A DNA stretch of 64,000 bases from Mucilaginibacter gossypiicola (GCF_900110105.1 NZ_FOCL01000016.1:86478-150477), one strand, 5' to 3'; counted from the stretch's first letter, positions 1-9,169 are shown. Numbers and translations are program-made. The notes: generated by a model not told the origin, from the letters alone.

Positions 1-391
1 GGCTGATGCCTGTTTGTTTGGGGATACCGCTTTCGATCCCAGCATCCTGAATATTGATCGACTGTTTTTCGGCTTTACTGAGCGCTTTTTGATAGGGCGT
101 ACTTTTAAAAAACTCACGCGCCTGCTCCATCGTCATGGGCTTGATCTGGTAAAAACTGCTTTCATTTATTTTAGTTTCCAGCGTTTGCGGGTTCACCATC
201 AACAGGTAATTACGGCCCTCGTTATCAAAGCGGCGAAGGATCATCCAATCCTGCGGATAATTGTGTGCCCAACCGTAGTAAACTTTATATTTCTCTATTC
301 TGCGGTAGATGGTTTGTGCTGATGCCTTATTAATAAAGACAACGAAGCAGAAAAATAGGGTAGGTATTAATTTAATTACTGTTTTGTTCAT
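1..391 (-). CDS. Partial secreted protein of unknown function
   Basis: The gene starts at an ATG at 391 on the minus strand and runs off the left edge, so only about 130 N-terminal residues are visible. The start MNKTVIKLIPTLFFCFVVF followed by INKASAQT is a good signal peptide with a cleavage site after AQ, so the product is exported. The mature part is rich in Tyr, Arg and Lys (TIYRRIEKYKVYYGW) and matches no family I recognise. Its first 20 bases overlap the end of the upstream membrane-protein gene, so the two are probably co-transcribed. The plus-strand open frame over the same bases is a shadow, because the minus frame has the signal peptide and no stop. Confidence 0.7.
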   Translation of the reverse strand, partial: MNKTVIKLIPTLFFCFVVFINKASAQTIYRRIEKYKVYYGWAHNYPQDWMILRRFDNEGRNYLLMVNPQTLETKINESSFYQIKPMTMEQAREFFKSTPYQKALSKAEKQSINIQDAGIESGIPKQTGIS

Positions 392-890
392 GAGGTTTTG
401 CATTCCAGTTTTTTCCGGTAACAAAAGTAGCGGCGACTAATATCAGCATAAAAACAATCACAACAACTGGTGTATAAAGCTTTACATTTTTAACAATTAA
501 TGAATAATCTTTTAGTCGGCTTTCTATATCGGGTGTAGCCTTTGGTAAAGCTGATAGGGAAGGTGGAACTGTCCACCCTGGTTGCGGTAGGTTTTTTATG
601 AATATCGACAAAGGATATAACCAAACAAGCAATAGGAAGTTGCTTGTTACGAGTATCAGGTTTTGGAATCGCCGTTTATACCCTGCAAGTCCTTCCTTGA
701 TAAGATAAATTAGTGTTAAGAGCAAGCTCGAAATCGGCAATATGAGGGTTGAGGGAGCCATAATAAAATAACTATCATGCAACTGAACGTCGATGATTGT
801 CTTGTTCGTTAACAATTTTAAAGTCAGCCATGTTGTCGCGATGGTGGTGACTACTATCAATAACTCAATAACAATTTGTTTAGGCTTCAT
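372..890 (-). CDS. Small four-helix membrane protein with a cox1-like motif
   Basis: This 172-residue protein has about four hydrophobic segments (roughly residues 7-27, 45-65, 78-98 and 138-160) and a polar, Pro-rich loop between the third and fourth. I do not recognise a named family. Residues 34-43 read DVQLHDSYFI, which resembles the conserved LHDTYF segment of haem-copper oxidase subunit I, but the protein is far too short to be an oxidase subunit and lacks the rest of that motif block. It overlaps the partial secreted gene downstream by 20 bases, suggesting an operon. The start at 890 is the first ATG and lies 55 bases from the divergent pdxJ start. Confidence 0.65.
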   Translation of the reverse strand: MKPKQIVIELLIVVTTIATTWLTLKLLTNKTIIDVQLHDSYFIMAPSTLILPISSLLLTLIYLIKEGLAGYKRRFQNLILVTSNFLLLVWLYPLSIFIKNLPQPGWTVPPSLSALPKATPDIESRLKDYSLIVKNVKLYTPVVVIVFMLILVAATFVTGKNWNAKPHEQNSN

Positions 891-933
891 GACCTAAAGT
901 TAAATATATCGGGCATTTTATCTAAATGATATA

Positions 934-941
934 TAACTTTG
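934..941 (+). promoter_or_regulatory. -7 promoter box of pdxJ (TAACTTTG)
   Basis: The box matches the Bacteroidota consensus TAnnTTTG exactly and ends four bases before the pdxJ ATG. Transcription would therefore begin at or next to the start codon, giving a leaderless mRNA. No clear -33 TTTG is seen. Confidence 0.5.
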
Positions 942-945
942 AAAT

Positions 946-1677
946 ATGACCCGTCTATCTGTCAATATCAACAAAATAGCCACGCTGCGTAATTCGCGCG
1001 GTGGTAATAATCCTGACCTGATCCAGGTTGCCAAAGATTGCGAACGTTTTGGTGCGCAGGGAATAACCGTACATCCACGGCCCGATGAACGCCACATCCG
1101 TTATAACGATGTATTTGAGCTCAAGAAAATCGTCACTACCGAGTTTAATATCGAGGGTAATTGCCAGGAGCAAAAATTTATCGATCTGGTGCTGGCTAAT
1201 AAGCCCGAGCAGGTTACTCTGGTACCCGATGTTTTGGGACAGATCACCTCAAATCATGGCTGGGATACCATCACCAACTATCATTATTTAAAAGATATGA
1301 TAGCGGTATTTAAAGATGCCGGCATCCGGGTTTCTATTTTTGTTGACCCTATCCCTGCAATGGTTGAAGGGGCCGCCAAAACCGGTACCGATCGTGTAGA
1401 GCTTTATACCGAGGGTTATGCCACTCATTTTCCGCAGGGAAAAGAACTGGCTATTGCTCCGTATATTGAGGCAGCAAAAGTGGCGCAACAGGCAGGCTTG
1501 GGCCTTAACGCAGGGCACGACCTGGATTTACATAACCTGAAATATTTTGCCGAAAATATACCCGGTCTGCTCGAAGTAAGCATTGGTCATGCCCTGGTTA
1601 GCAATGCCTTGTACTATGGTTTAGAAAACACCATCCAAATGTACCTGAGGCAATTATCGTTAACGGATAATGCTTAA
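946..1677 (+). CDS. pdxJ: Pyridoxine 5'-phosphate synthase
   Basis: PdxJ condenses 1-deoxyxylulose 5-phosphate with 3-amino-1-phosphohydroxyacetone to pyridoxine 5'-phosphate, the ring-closing step of the DXP-dependent vitamin B6 pathway, in the cytoplasm. The 243-residue length is normal for this TIM-barrel family. The N-terminus MTRLSVNINKIATLRNSRGG is canonical and fixes the start. Catalytic residues known in E. coli (His45, Glu72, His193) correspond here to His43 in VHPRPDERH, Glu70 in IEGN and His191 in NAGHDL. The gene stands alone; its last 18 bases overlap the end of the convergent beta-helix protein gene. The product serves PLP enzymes such as GcvP and Kbl, also encoded in this window. 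Confidence 0.97.
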   Translation: MTRLSVNINKIATLRNSRGGNNPDLIQVAKDCERFGAQGITVHPRPDERHIRYNDVFELKKIVTTEFNIEGNCQEQKFIDLVLANKPEQVTLVPDVLGQITSNHGWDTITNYHYLKDMIAVFKDAGIRVSIFVDPIPAMVEGAAKTGTDRVELYTEGYATHFPQGKELAIAPYIEAAKVAQQAGLGLNAGHDLDLHNLKYFAENIPGLLEVSIGHALVSNALYYGLENTIQMYLRQLSLTDNA

Positions 1678-4014
1678 GCTACCTGATAATAAGCCACAGC
1701 CCGAGCTTAGGTTAATGATATAATAATAGCTGCCCGTGGGTAATGGTTTGCCATTATAGGTGCCGTTAAACGGGTGGCTGTACCCTATGGAGTTAAAAAT
1801 GTTTTTGCCATACCGGTTAAATATTTTTACGGTTGCCGCCGGATAGTTCTCCATGCCTGCTATCTGCCAGTAATCATTTACGCCATCATTATTGGGGGTA
1901 ATTACATTGGCAATATTGAGGTTTGAAAGGCCCACGCTTACATCAACCTTTGTGCGGGTGCTTTCACAGGCGTTACTAAAACGGCTTATATAATAGCTCC
2001 GGTTGGCGGTAACGTTCACTTTAAATTTACCATTGGGTTCCTCATCAAGCGGAGTAGTACTGGTTTCACTATCATAAAGCCTGTAGGTTGACGTTGCCAC
2101 CGGGTTACTTACAGGTATTATCGTTTCCCCGGGGCCACATAACTGAAAGCTGCTTATCACCGGCGGATCGAGAACAAGCTCCTGGTTAAGCAGGGTAACG
2201 TGGTAAGGTACTGCACAACCATCCGGATCTATGGTGAGGGTATATGTTCCGCCGGGAAGCCCGTCAATATCCAGTGTGTTGCGTATTACCTCCCCGGCCT
2301 CATTTGTCCACCTTAATGGTGGTGTAGTACCATTGGTATTAATTAGTTTTAAGTTACTAATGCTTCCGTTGGCTGCATCGCACGATGCATTTACTTTTTG
2401 AAGCCCTGAATCATCTACACCGGGATTTGAGCTGGTTAAGGTTACCGGAATAGATTTGGCAAAACAATTTCCGTTATAACATTTGGCGTAATAAGTTCCA
2501 ACACCAACCCCCTCCAGTTTAGGGCCGCCGGATTGTACCAATTGGTCCTGCTCATTAAACCAGTCAACCCCGATAACATTTTTTAAGTTTTGCAGGGTAA
2601 TTGATCCGTTATTTTTGAAGCAGGTTGGATTGACTTTGATATAATCGGCGGCAGATGTTGAAATCACCGGCTGGGTATATTCAGACGAGCTGTTATTAAG
2701 TGTGGCGTTGGCCACCATTTTTTTATTATGCAGATCGCCGGTAAATTTCCAGTTACCCGCCGCGTCAGCAGTAATTGTGGTAAGGTATTGTACCGGGTTG
2801 CAAACCGAGCAGTCTGTATTGTCATTATAAATATAAACGGCAGCTCCGGGCGATGCAGTTCCTGAAAATTCGGCGGCGCTGTTTACAAGCACGTTAATAT
2901 TAGGGATGGCTGTGCCGCTTGATATAAGGTATGGTGTTGTATTACATGAGATGCTGTTTTTAGCTATAGTAATATTGGTTGACTCGACAGCGTAAAATGC
3001 GCCGCCATCATTGCTAAAAATGTTGCCATCATTAATATTGTTATTGCCTATTAAAGCATTGTTGCACTTAAATAATGACATACCCGAATTGCCCTGTATA
3101 CTACTTTGTTTGTTACGTATAAAAGTGAACCCGTTTACAGATACAAACTGGAATGTTGTAGCGCAGAAATCATTGTCGGTTACCTGCGTGTTGCTTCCCT
3201 GAAAGTGTAAAAGAATTGAAGCTCCTCCACGGTTATCCTGGCCGTTTACATCAAGTGAAAGCGAGTTGTTGATAAACCTGTTATCGATCCCGTTCAGGGC
3301 TATTGCAGTAGCAAAATAGTTTCTTTCTTTTAAGGCGGAGCCACCCACCAAAGAGTTATCGGCAGTTATGTCAAGTGCGTACCCTAACTCAACAACATTT
3401 GTTCCTGATTCATCATAACCAATAAAGTTTGATTGGATATTGATATTATCATTGTTCTTTGAGTCGGTTAACGAGTTGGTACCGCAATAAATACCATAGA
3501 TGTTATCGCAAAAAACATTTCCTTTATCTGGTGCCCCTATGGTGATGTTGCTACAATCATAAGCCGATATAGCAGTGAAAAGCAGGTTGCCGTTAAAGTT
3601 TGTGAGTTTGCTGCTGTAACCTTTTATGCATAAGCCATAGATCTCCACATTAGTAACTTCGGTCATCAACAGGGCAGCTGCTTTAGTGCCGGGGAAGGTA
3701 TAGCTGATATCGGGTATGATGTAAACCCTGGCGTCACTTTTACCGAGTTTGGCCGTAGGTTGCGTGCTGCCGTCGATAATTAAATTTGACGTAACCTCGG
3801 GGAGCTGGGTAAAAAGTGCTATGGTCACGCTACCCGGCAGGTTAAAATTAATAACATCCTGCTGAACTGTACCGTTGGCTGCTGCTTTGGTAAGGGCATC
3901 ACGCAATGTGCCCGGTCCGGTATCGGCATTACTTGTAACCGTAAATACAGTTGCCATAGCGCGCGAACCGGCCAGTGCCAGGAATAACGTAAACAGCAAC
4001 AACCGGTGTTTCAT
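1660..4014 (-). CDS. Secreted beta-helix protein with T9SS type B sorting tail
   Basis: This 784-residue protein starts with a signal peptide (MKHRLLLFTLFLALAGSRAMA). Residues from about 25 to 400 contain many N/I/G-rich turns (for example NITIAKNSISCN and DNSLVGGS) typical of a right-handed parallel beta-helix, as in NosD or CSLREA-type surface proteins. Two or three Ig-like modules follow. The last 85 residues (NVITPNNDGVNDYW to GSLSIIR) match the gliding-motility-associated CHU_C domain, the type B sorting signal of the type IX secretion system, so the protein should be exported and fixed at, or released from, the cell surface. The ligand is unknown. It stands alone, convergent with pdxJ and overlapping it by 18 bases. 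Confidence 0.85.
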   Translation of the reverse strand: MKHRLLLFTLFLALAGSRAMATVFTVTSNADTGPGTLRDALTKAAANGTVQQDVINFNLPGSVTIALFTQLPEVTSNLIIDGSTQPTAKLGKSDARVYIIPDISYTFPGTKAAALLMTEVTNVEIYGLCIKGYSSKLTNFNGNLLFTAISAYDCSNITIGAPDKGNVFCDNIYGIYCGTNSLTDSKNNDNINIQSNFIGYDESGTNVVELGYALDITADNSLVGGSALKERNYFATAIALNGIDNRFINNSLSLDVNGQDNRGGASILLHFQGSNTQVTDNDFCATTFQFVSVNGFTFIRNKQSSIQGNSGMSLFKCNNALIGNNNINDGNIFSNDGGAFYAVESTNITIAKNSISCNTTPYLISSGTAIPNINVLVNSAAEFSGTASPGAAVYIYNDNTDCSVCNPVQYLTTITADAAGNWKFTGDLHNKKMVANATLNNSSSEYTQPVISTSAADYIKVNPTCFKNNGSITLQNLKNVIGVDWFNEQDQLVQSGGPKLEGVGVGTYYAKCYNGNCFAKSIPVTLTSSNPGVDDSGLQKVNASCDAANGSISNLKLINTNGTTPPLRWTNEAGEVIRNTLDIDGLPGGTYTLTIDPDGCAVPYHVTLLNQELVLDPPVISSFQLCGPGETIIPVSNPVATSTYRLYDSETSTTPLDEEPNGKFKVNVTANRSYYISRFSNACESTRTKVDVSVGLSNLNIANVITPNNDGVNDYWQIAGMENYPAATVKIFNRYGKNIFNSIGYSHPFNGTYNGKPLPTGSYYYIINLSSGCGLLSGSLSIIR

Positions 4015-4357
4015 GGTTGCGATTTGGGCTTGAATGTTAGTTTATAATTAATTGGCAATAAATTGGTTGATATTGTCCGATAGTAAGTTACGATTTTGTT
4101 GGCAATAACGCTACAGTATCAAATGAGTTGTTTGCTTCGCGAGGTCTGGGATTAATTTACCAATTAAAATAAGAGGTGGGAATTCTGGTGGTTACCTTAT
4201 GATTGACAAGCTCCTCGAATGCAGGTTGCAGCTTTTGCCAGGAATAAAAAGAAAAATCGTGATAAAAAGTAAAACTCGCCTGCCCGTCATGTTTAGGTAT
4301 TCACAAGCCAAAATGCATTTTTTCCCTGTAAATGCATTGTCAATATCATATTAGCTA
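4015..4357. other. Intergenic region between beta-helix gene and gcvP
   Basis: No convincing gene is seen in this divergent gap. It holds two copies of the self-complementary nonamer AAATGCATT (4311-4319 and 4330-4338) just upstream of the gcvP promoter, which could be an operator. No glycine riboswitch fold was recognised by eye. Confidence 0.4.
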
Positions 4358-4358
4358 A

Positions 4359-4389
4359 TTGTTACTCAATTTGTAAAATCGTACCTTTG
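4359..4389 (+). promoter_or_regulatory. gcvP promoter, TTG-N20-TACCTTTG
   Basis: A TTG at 4359-4361 and TACCTTTG at 4382-4389 are 20 bases apart, the Bacteroidota primary-sigma arrangement (TTTG, 19-21 bases, TAnnTTTG). The predicted start is near 4396, leaving a leader of about 22 bases that contains AGAGGGA before the ATG at 4418. Confidence 0.6.
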
Positions 4390-4417
4390 CGGTAAATTTA
4401 AGAGGGACGATTAATTC

Positions 4418-7309
4418 ATGAAGTTGAATACAACCTATCAGGAGCAGTTTCAGTCGAGGCACATTGCTCCAAGTGCGGCCGACACGGCCAAAATGTTAAA
4501 AACCATCGGTGTAAGTACGCTGGATGAATTAATAGGGCAAACAATACCGCAAAAGATCAGGCTTACCAAACCGCTTAACCTGCCCGCAGCAAAAAGCGAG
4601 TTCGATTACCTGAACACGTTAAAGCAAACTGCTTCAAAAAACAAAGTTTTCAAGTCGTTCATTGGTAAAGGTTACTATGATGTAATTGTACCCGGCGTTA
4701 TCCAGCGTAACATTCTTGAAAATCCCGGATGGTATACACAGTATACCCCATACCAGGCCGAAATTGCACAAGGCCGTTTGCAGGCTTTGTTAAATTTCCA
4801 AACCATGGTTATTGACCTTACAGGTATGGAGATTGCCAATGCTTCATTGCTTGACGAGGGTACAGCTGCTGCCGAAGCTATGTTTATGCAATACACCTTG
4901 CGTAAAAATAACAACGCCAACGTTTTCTTCGTTTCGGAAGAAGTGTTTCCCCAAACTATTGATATCTTAAAAACCCGCTCGGAGCCTTATGGCATTGAGC
5001 TAAGAATAGGCGACCACCGTACCGTTGAATTAACCGACGATATGTTTGGCGCCATTGTGCAATACCCTGCAGGTGATGGCGCGGTTTATAACTACGCCGA
5101 CTTTGCTGCAAAAGGTCACGAAAAAGGTATTAAACTTACCGTTGTTGCCGATATCATGAGTCTTGCCCTGTTAACGCCTCCGGGCGAATGGGGTGCCGAC
5201 ATCGTAGTTGGTTCATCGCAACGTTTTGGTGTGCCAATGGGCTTTGGTGGCCCGCACGCCGCTTTCTTTGCAACTAAAGAAGAATACAAACGCTCTATCC
5301 CCGGCCGTATCATCGGTGTTACTATCGATAGTGCAGGTAATTACGCCTTGCGTATGGCCCTGCAAACCCGCGAGCAGCACATCCGCCGTGATAAAGCTAC
5401 TTCAAATATCTGTACCGCTCAGGCATTATTGGCTATCATGGCCGGTATGTATGCCGTGTATCATGGTCCGGATGGTATTAAAGCGATTGCCGAAAGGATC
5501 CACGGGTTAGCGGTATTAACAGCTAAAACTTTAGGTCAGCTTGGTTATGAGCAACTGAACGGATCATACTTTGATACTGTTAAGTTTGATGTAGCACATC
5601 TTGCTGGCCCTATCCATTCTGAAGCGTTGAATAATGAGATGAACCTGAACTATGAAGGTTCAATAGTTACTATCTCTATCGACGAAACAACTTCAGTTGA
5701 GGATATCAAAACCATTGTAAGGTTTTTTGCCAAAGTAAAAGGCAAAACCATTAATGATGTTGATTTCGACGGTATCAACGCCAATCTTGAAACCGTTATC
5801 CCAACCGAGCTTCAGCGTACTTCGGCTTATTTAACGCATAGTCTGTTCAATACCCATAGGTCTGAGCATGAAATGCTGCGTTACATCAAATCATTAGAGG
5901 CAAAAGATCTTTCGCTTTGTCACTCGATGATAGCATTAGGTTCATGTACCATGAAACTGAATGCTACTACCGAAATGGTACCTGTTACCTGGGCCGAATT
6001 CAGCAAAATTCACCCCTTTGCCCCAACCGATCAGGTTGGCGGTTATATGCAGTTATTTGATGAAATCAATAACTGGTTAAGCGAAATCACCGGTTTTGCA
6101 GCCATGAGCTTGCAGCCAAATGCCGGTGCACAGGGCGAATATGCAGGTTTAATGGTTATCCGCGCTTATCATTTGGATAGGGGCGATACCCACCGTAACA
6201 TTGCTTTGATCCCTTCGTCTGCTCACGGTACCAACCCTGCATCAGCAGCTATGGCTGGTATGAAGATCGTAGTGGTAAAATGTGATGACAATGGTAACAT
6301 CGATGTTGCCGATATGCGTGCCAAAGCCGAGCAGTATAAAAACGAGCTTTCATGTTTGATGGTTACTTACCCATCAACACATGGTGTGTTTGAAGAAAGC
6401 ATCATTGAAATCTGCGAAATTATTCATGAAAACGGCGGCCAGGTTTATATGGACGGCGCAAACATGAACGCACAGGTTGGTTTAACAAGTCCGGCTAATA
6501 TTGGTGCCGACGTTTGTCACCTTAACCTGCATAAAACATTCTGTATCCCTCACGGTGGCGGTGGCCCTGGTATGGGCCCGATCGGTGTTGCAAAACATTT
6601 GGTTCCTTATCTGCCCGGTCACGCTGTGGTTGATATCGACAGGGGTAAATCAATACATGCTGTATCTGCAGCGCCATGGGGTTCGGCTTCTATCCTGATC
6701 ATATCACATGCCTACATCGCTATGATGGGTGCCGAAGGATTGACCAACGCCACACGTTACGCCATCCTGAATGCTAATTACATTAAAACAAGGCTGAAGG
6801 AACATTACCCGGTGTTGTACACAGGTGCCAATGGCCGTTGTGCACACGAAATGATACTGGATTGCCGCTCATTTAAATCGGCAGGTATTGAGGTAACTGA
6901 TATCGCCAAACGCTTAATGGATTATGGTTTCCATGCGCCAACTGTATCTTTCCCGGTAGCTGGTACCGTAATGATTGAGCCAACAGAATCTGAGCCTAAG
7001 CATGAGCTTGACCGTTTCTGCGATGCCATGATCTCTATCCGCCATGAAATTGCTGATGTTGTTGATGGTTTATCTGACAAAATTAACAACCCGTTAAAAA
7101 ATGCGCCTCATACTGTAGCTGTGATTACCGGCAACGAATGGGAGCATCCTTATACCCGTCAAAAAGCGGCATTTCCGCTGCCTTATGTAGCTGCCAATAA
7201 ATTCTGGCCTTCAGTAGGCAGGGTTAATGACACTTATGGCGATAGAACGCTGATCTGCTCATGCCCTCCACTTGAAGAGTATGAGTTTGAAGAAAGTGTA
7301 ATAGAATAA
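4418..7309 (+). CDS. gcvP: Glycine dehydrogenase (decarboxylating), P-protein
   Basis: GcvP is the PLP-dependent decarboxylase of the glycine cleavage system. It releases CO2 from glycine and passes the aminomethyl group to lipoylated GcvH. At 963 residues it is the long single-chain form, with both halves fused. The C-terminal half holds the PLP lysine, Lys706, in LNLHKTFCIPHGGGGPG, preceded by GCTMKLNA and SSAHGTNPASA. The N-terminal half keeps the related non-catalytic fold. GcvT and GcvH are not in this window, which is common in Bacteroidota. A good promoter precedes it and a strong terminator follows at 7321, so it is probably monocistronic. Tdh and Kbl in this window could feed it glycine from threonine. 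Confidence 0.98.
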   Translation: MKLNTTYQEQFQSRHIAPSAADTAKMLKTIGVSTLDELIGQTIPQKIRLTKPLNLPAAKSEFDYLNTLKQTASKNKVFKSFIGKGYYDVIVPGVIQRNILENPGWYTQYTPYQAEIAQGRLQALLNFQTMVIDLTGMEIANASLLDEGTAAAEAMFMQYTLRKNNNANVFFVSEEVFPQTIDILKTRSEPYGIELRIGDHRTVELTDDMFGAIVQYPAGDGAVYNYADFAAKGHEKGIKLTVVADIMSLALLTPPGEWGADIVVGSSQRFGVPMGFGGPHAAFFATKEEYKRSIPGRIIGVTIDSAGNYALRMALQTREQHIRRDKATSNICTAQALLAIMAGMYAVYHGPDGIKAIAERIHGLAVLTAKTLGQLGYEQLNGSYFDTVKFDVAHLAGPIHSEALNNEMNLNYEGSIVTISIDETTSVEDIKTIVRFFAKVKGKTINDVDFDGINANLETVIPTELQRTSAYLTHSLFNTHRSEHEMLRYIKSLEAKDLSLCHSMIALGSCTMKLNATTEMVPVTWAEFSKIHPFAPTDQVGGYMQLFDEINNWLSEITGFAAMSLQPNAGAQGEYAGLMVIRAYHLDRGDTHRNIALIPSSAHGTNPASAAMAGMKIVVVKCDDNGNIDVADMRAKAEQYKNELSCLMVTYPSTHGVFEESIIEICEIIHENGGQVYMDGANMNAQVGLTSPANIGADVCHLNLHKTFCIPHGGGGPGMGPIGVAKHLVPYLPGHAVVDIDRGKSIHAVSAAPWGSASILIISHAYIAMMGAEGLTNATRYAILNANYIKTRLKEHYPVLYTGANGRCAHEMILDCRSFKSAGIEVTDIAKRLMDYGFHAPTVSFPVAGTVMIEPTESEPKHELDRFCDAMISIRHEIADVVDGLSDKINNPLKNAPHTVAVITGNEWEHPYTRQKAAFPLPYVAANKFWPSVGRVNDTYGDRTLICSCPPLEEYEFEESVIE

Positions 7310-7320
7310 TCTTCAGCAAA

Positions 7321-7350
7321 CCCCCGCCATTTAGCGGGGGTTTTTGTTTT
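7321..7350 (+). terminator. Intrinsic terminator after gcvP
   Basis: The stem CCCCCGC / GCGGGGG with the loop CATTTA is followed by TTTTTGTTTT, 11 bases after the gcvP stop codon. Confidence 0.9.
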
Positions 7351-7367
7351 ATGTAAATTATTAAGAT

Positions 7368-7742
7368 ATGAGTTTAGATAATTCCGGTAGTAATTCAAAA
7401 GTCTCTCCTTTTAGTGGAGATTTAGAGGAGCTTATCGCTCCAACGCCTCAGCCTCCTTATTACGCAGTAATATTTACATCCTTGCGTACTCCTGGTGATG
7501 ATGGCTATGGAGATATGGCCGTTGAAATGGAGACGCTTGCACGGCAGCAGAAAGGTTTCCTGGGTGTTGAATCGGCCCGTAACAATGTCGGAATAACGGT
7601 GTCTTATTGGCAATCGGAAGAGGCGATCAGGAATTGGAAAGCTAATGCCCGCCACCTGTTTGCCCAGCAACAGGGCCGCGATAAATGGTACCAGGCTTAT
7701 AAGGTACGTATTTGCAAGGTTGAGCGTGATTATACTTTTTAA
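7368..7742 (+). CDS. ABM-domain (antibiotic biosynthesis monooxygenase-like) protein
   Basis: The 124-residue product carries a small ferredoxin-like ABM fold from about residue 30: YYAVIFTSLRT forms strand 1, METLARQQKGFLGVESAR the helix and strand 2, and SYWQSEEAIRNWKANARH the strand-helix. Members act as dimeric haem oxygenases or monooxygenases, or have no known activity; the substrate here cannot be read. The first 28 residues are odd: the DNA under residues 10-22 matches a short intergenic repeat also seen at 15468-15503, so this tail looks like translated repeat DNA. The next internal Met (about residue 43) would delete strand 1, so the upstream start is kept. It lies just past the gcvP terminator. 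Confidence 0.8.
   Translation: MSLDNSGSNSKVSPFSGDLEELIAPTPQPPYYAVIFTSLRTPGDDGYGDMAVEMETLARQQKGFLGVESARNNVGITVSYWQSEEAIRNWKANARHLFAQQQGRDKWYQAYKVRICKVERDYTF
7397..7434 (+). repeat. Short repeat lying inside the ABM coding sequence
   Basis: The core GGAGATTTAGAGGAGCTTAT (7413-7432) closely matches GGAGATTTAGAGGGGGCTTAT at 15486-15506. The flank CTCTCC / GGAGA can form a small hairpin. The second copy is in an intergenic region, so the element appears to have been taken into an open frame here. Confidence 0.5.
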
Positions 7743-7944
7743 AATACAATATTCAACGGTTAGTTTTTACATGGAGTTTCCTGTATTCTGATCTTTATTT
7801 AATTTTCCTGATTAAAATAAATATCCTCTGTTATGGTTATTTAATTAAGTGTCGCGGAGATATTATTTATAGATTTACAACTAAAGGGAATATAACTTTT
7901 TAAATCAAGGCCTCGTATAAAGATACAGCGCTTAAATTATAGAT

Positions 7945-8364
7945 ATGAATATTAACAATAAAGCCATTAGTGTATTACTGGTTGATGATGACGAGATAAA
8001 TAACTTCATCTCCATAAAACTGATAAAGAAAGCTTTACTTAATACGGAAATTATGGCTTGCCTGAACGGGAAATATGCTATTGAGCAACTTTCTGATATT
8101 CAGCGTAAAGACCCTAACAAACTGCCAGATTATATTTTACTTGATATTAATATGCCTATTATGAATGGCTGGGAATTTTTGGATGAGTATAAGCGCCTCA
8201 ACCTCGACCCACTGGGCAAAAGCAAGATCTATATTATCTCATCATCGGTTTTTAGTAACGATATCAATAAAGCACGCTCATACCCACTGGTGAAAGATTT
8301 TATCTCCAAACCACTTAACGTTGAAAAAATAAAGGAACTATTTGAGGTTCCTACCGAGCATTAA
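7945..8364 (+). CDS. Single-domain response regulator (receiver only)
   Basis: This 139-residue protein is a stand-alone CheY-like receiver domain with no output domain. The acidic pocket is VDDDEIN (Asp14-16), the phospho-acceptor is Asp67 in LLDINMPIMNGWEF, the switch Ser is in IISSS (about residue 100), and the conserved Lys is Lys122 in FISKPL. Such proteins shuttle phosphate from hybrid kinases or act by protein contacts. No histidine kinase lies nearby, so the partner is unknown. A 200-base AT-rich leader separates it from the ABM gene. Its last four bases overlap the end of the convergent MBL hydrolase gene. Confidence 0.92.
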   Translation: MNINNKAISVLLVDDDEINNFISIKLIKKALLNTEIMACLNGKYAIEQLSDIQRKDPNKLPDYILLDINMPIMNGWEFLDEYKRLNLDPLGKSKIYIISSSVFSNDINKARSYPLVKDFISKPLNVEKIKELFEVPTEH

Positions 8365-9134
8365 TAAACCGGCTTAACTTTAAAATGATCGCCCTCTGTT
8401 TCTACCGTTCCAATAGCAAATGACTTGGAATGGTAAAACAGGCATTTCCAACCTTCGACGGCGGCTTTTTTACCATATTCTTCTCGCAGCATCATTGCTT
8501 TGCGGCCGTCCATATCGTATTTAGCTATAAATTTTCTTAGCAACTGCTCCGGTTCAGGAAGCTCATCGCCGCCAAAAAATACTTTTTCGCCTTCCATATC
8601 AAACCAAAACACCTGGTGTGCGGGGCAATGACCACCCGAATGTTCATATCTGATGCCTGGTTTAAATTCTCCGTTGCCTTCAATAAAGGTGATCTTAGCG
8701 CTGGCCTGTAAAGCTTCAAATATTTCAACATGATATGATGAACCCTTGCCGCTCATGCCAAATTCCCATTCCTGTTTATTGATCACATGCTCGGCCTGCG
8801 GAAAGCTCGGCACTAATTTGCCGTTACGCTCAACTACCAAACCGCCCGAATGGTCATAATGCAGGTGCGACATCATTACCAGCGTAACATCATCCGGATC
8901 AAAGCCTGCGTTGCGGATGTTTTGGTGCAGCATCAGCTCATCGCGGGTATCTTTAAAGCCAAGGCCAGTGTCCAATACTATCAAATCGGTTTTTGTTTTG
9001 ATGAGGAAGGGGTTAACGTGGATGAACAACGAAGCCGGACGATCTTTGGGGTTATCAGTTTCCGGGTTGAACGGGATAAATTTCTTGGTTGCATCAACCG
9101 AATAAGAGCCTTCACCTAAAGCAAAAAATTCCAT
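8361..9134 (-). CDS. MBL-fold metallo-hydrolase
   Basis: The 257-residue protein has the metallo-beta-lactamase metal site: SHLHYDH gives His90, His92, Asp94 and His95, with His169 in SGGHCPAH, Asp190 in GGDELP and a late His in FYHSK. This two-metal arrangement is that of the AiiA/YtnP-like lactonase and glyoxalase II-like group. The substrate cannot be told from sequence; an N-acyl homoserine lactonase role is possible but not shown. There is no signal peptide, so it is cytoplasmic. It is divergent from recJ with 83 bases between the two starts, and tail-to-tail with the response regulator gene. Confidence 0.88.
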   Translation of the reverse strand: MEFFALGEGSYSVDATKKFIPFNPETDNPKDRPASLFIHVNPFLIKTKTDLIVLDTGLGFKDTRDELMLHQNIRNAGFDPDDVTLVMMSHLHYDHSGGLVVERNGKLVPSFPQAEHVINKQEWEFGMSGKGSSYHVEIFEALQASAKITFIEGNGEFKPGIRYEHSGGHCPAHQVFWFDMEGEKVFFGGDELPEPEQLLRKFIAKYDMDGRKAMMLREEYGKKAAVEGWKCLFYHSKSFAIGTVETEGDHFKVKPVY

Positions 9135-9161
9135 AGTAAACGTAGTATCAGATTTTGAATG

Positions 9162-9169
9162 TAACTTTG
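9162..9169 (+). promoter_or_regulatory. -7 box of recJ (TAACTTTG)
   Basis: This is an exact TAnnTTTG match, 48 bases before the recJ ATG, in the short divergent gap. No good -33 element was found. Confidence 0.45.

Noticed and set aside
4199..4354. 51-codon plus-strand frame upstream of gcvP
   Set aside because: It runs up to the gcvP promoter, has a very basic, unstructured product and no promoter of its own.
4015..4417. Glycine riboswitch before gcvP
   Set aside because: The predicted leader is only about 22 bases and no paired aptamer-like fold was visible.
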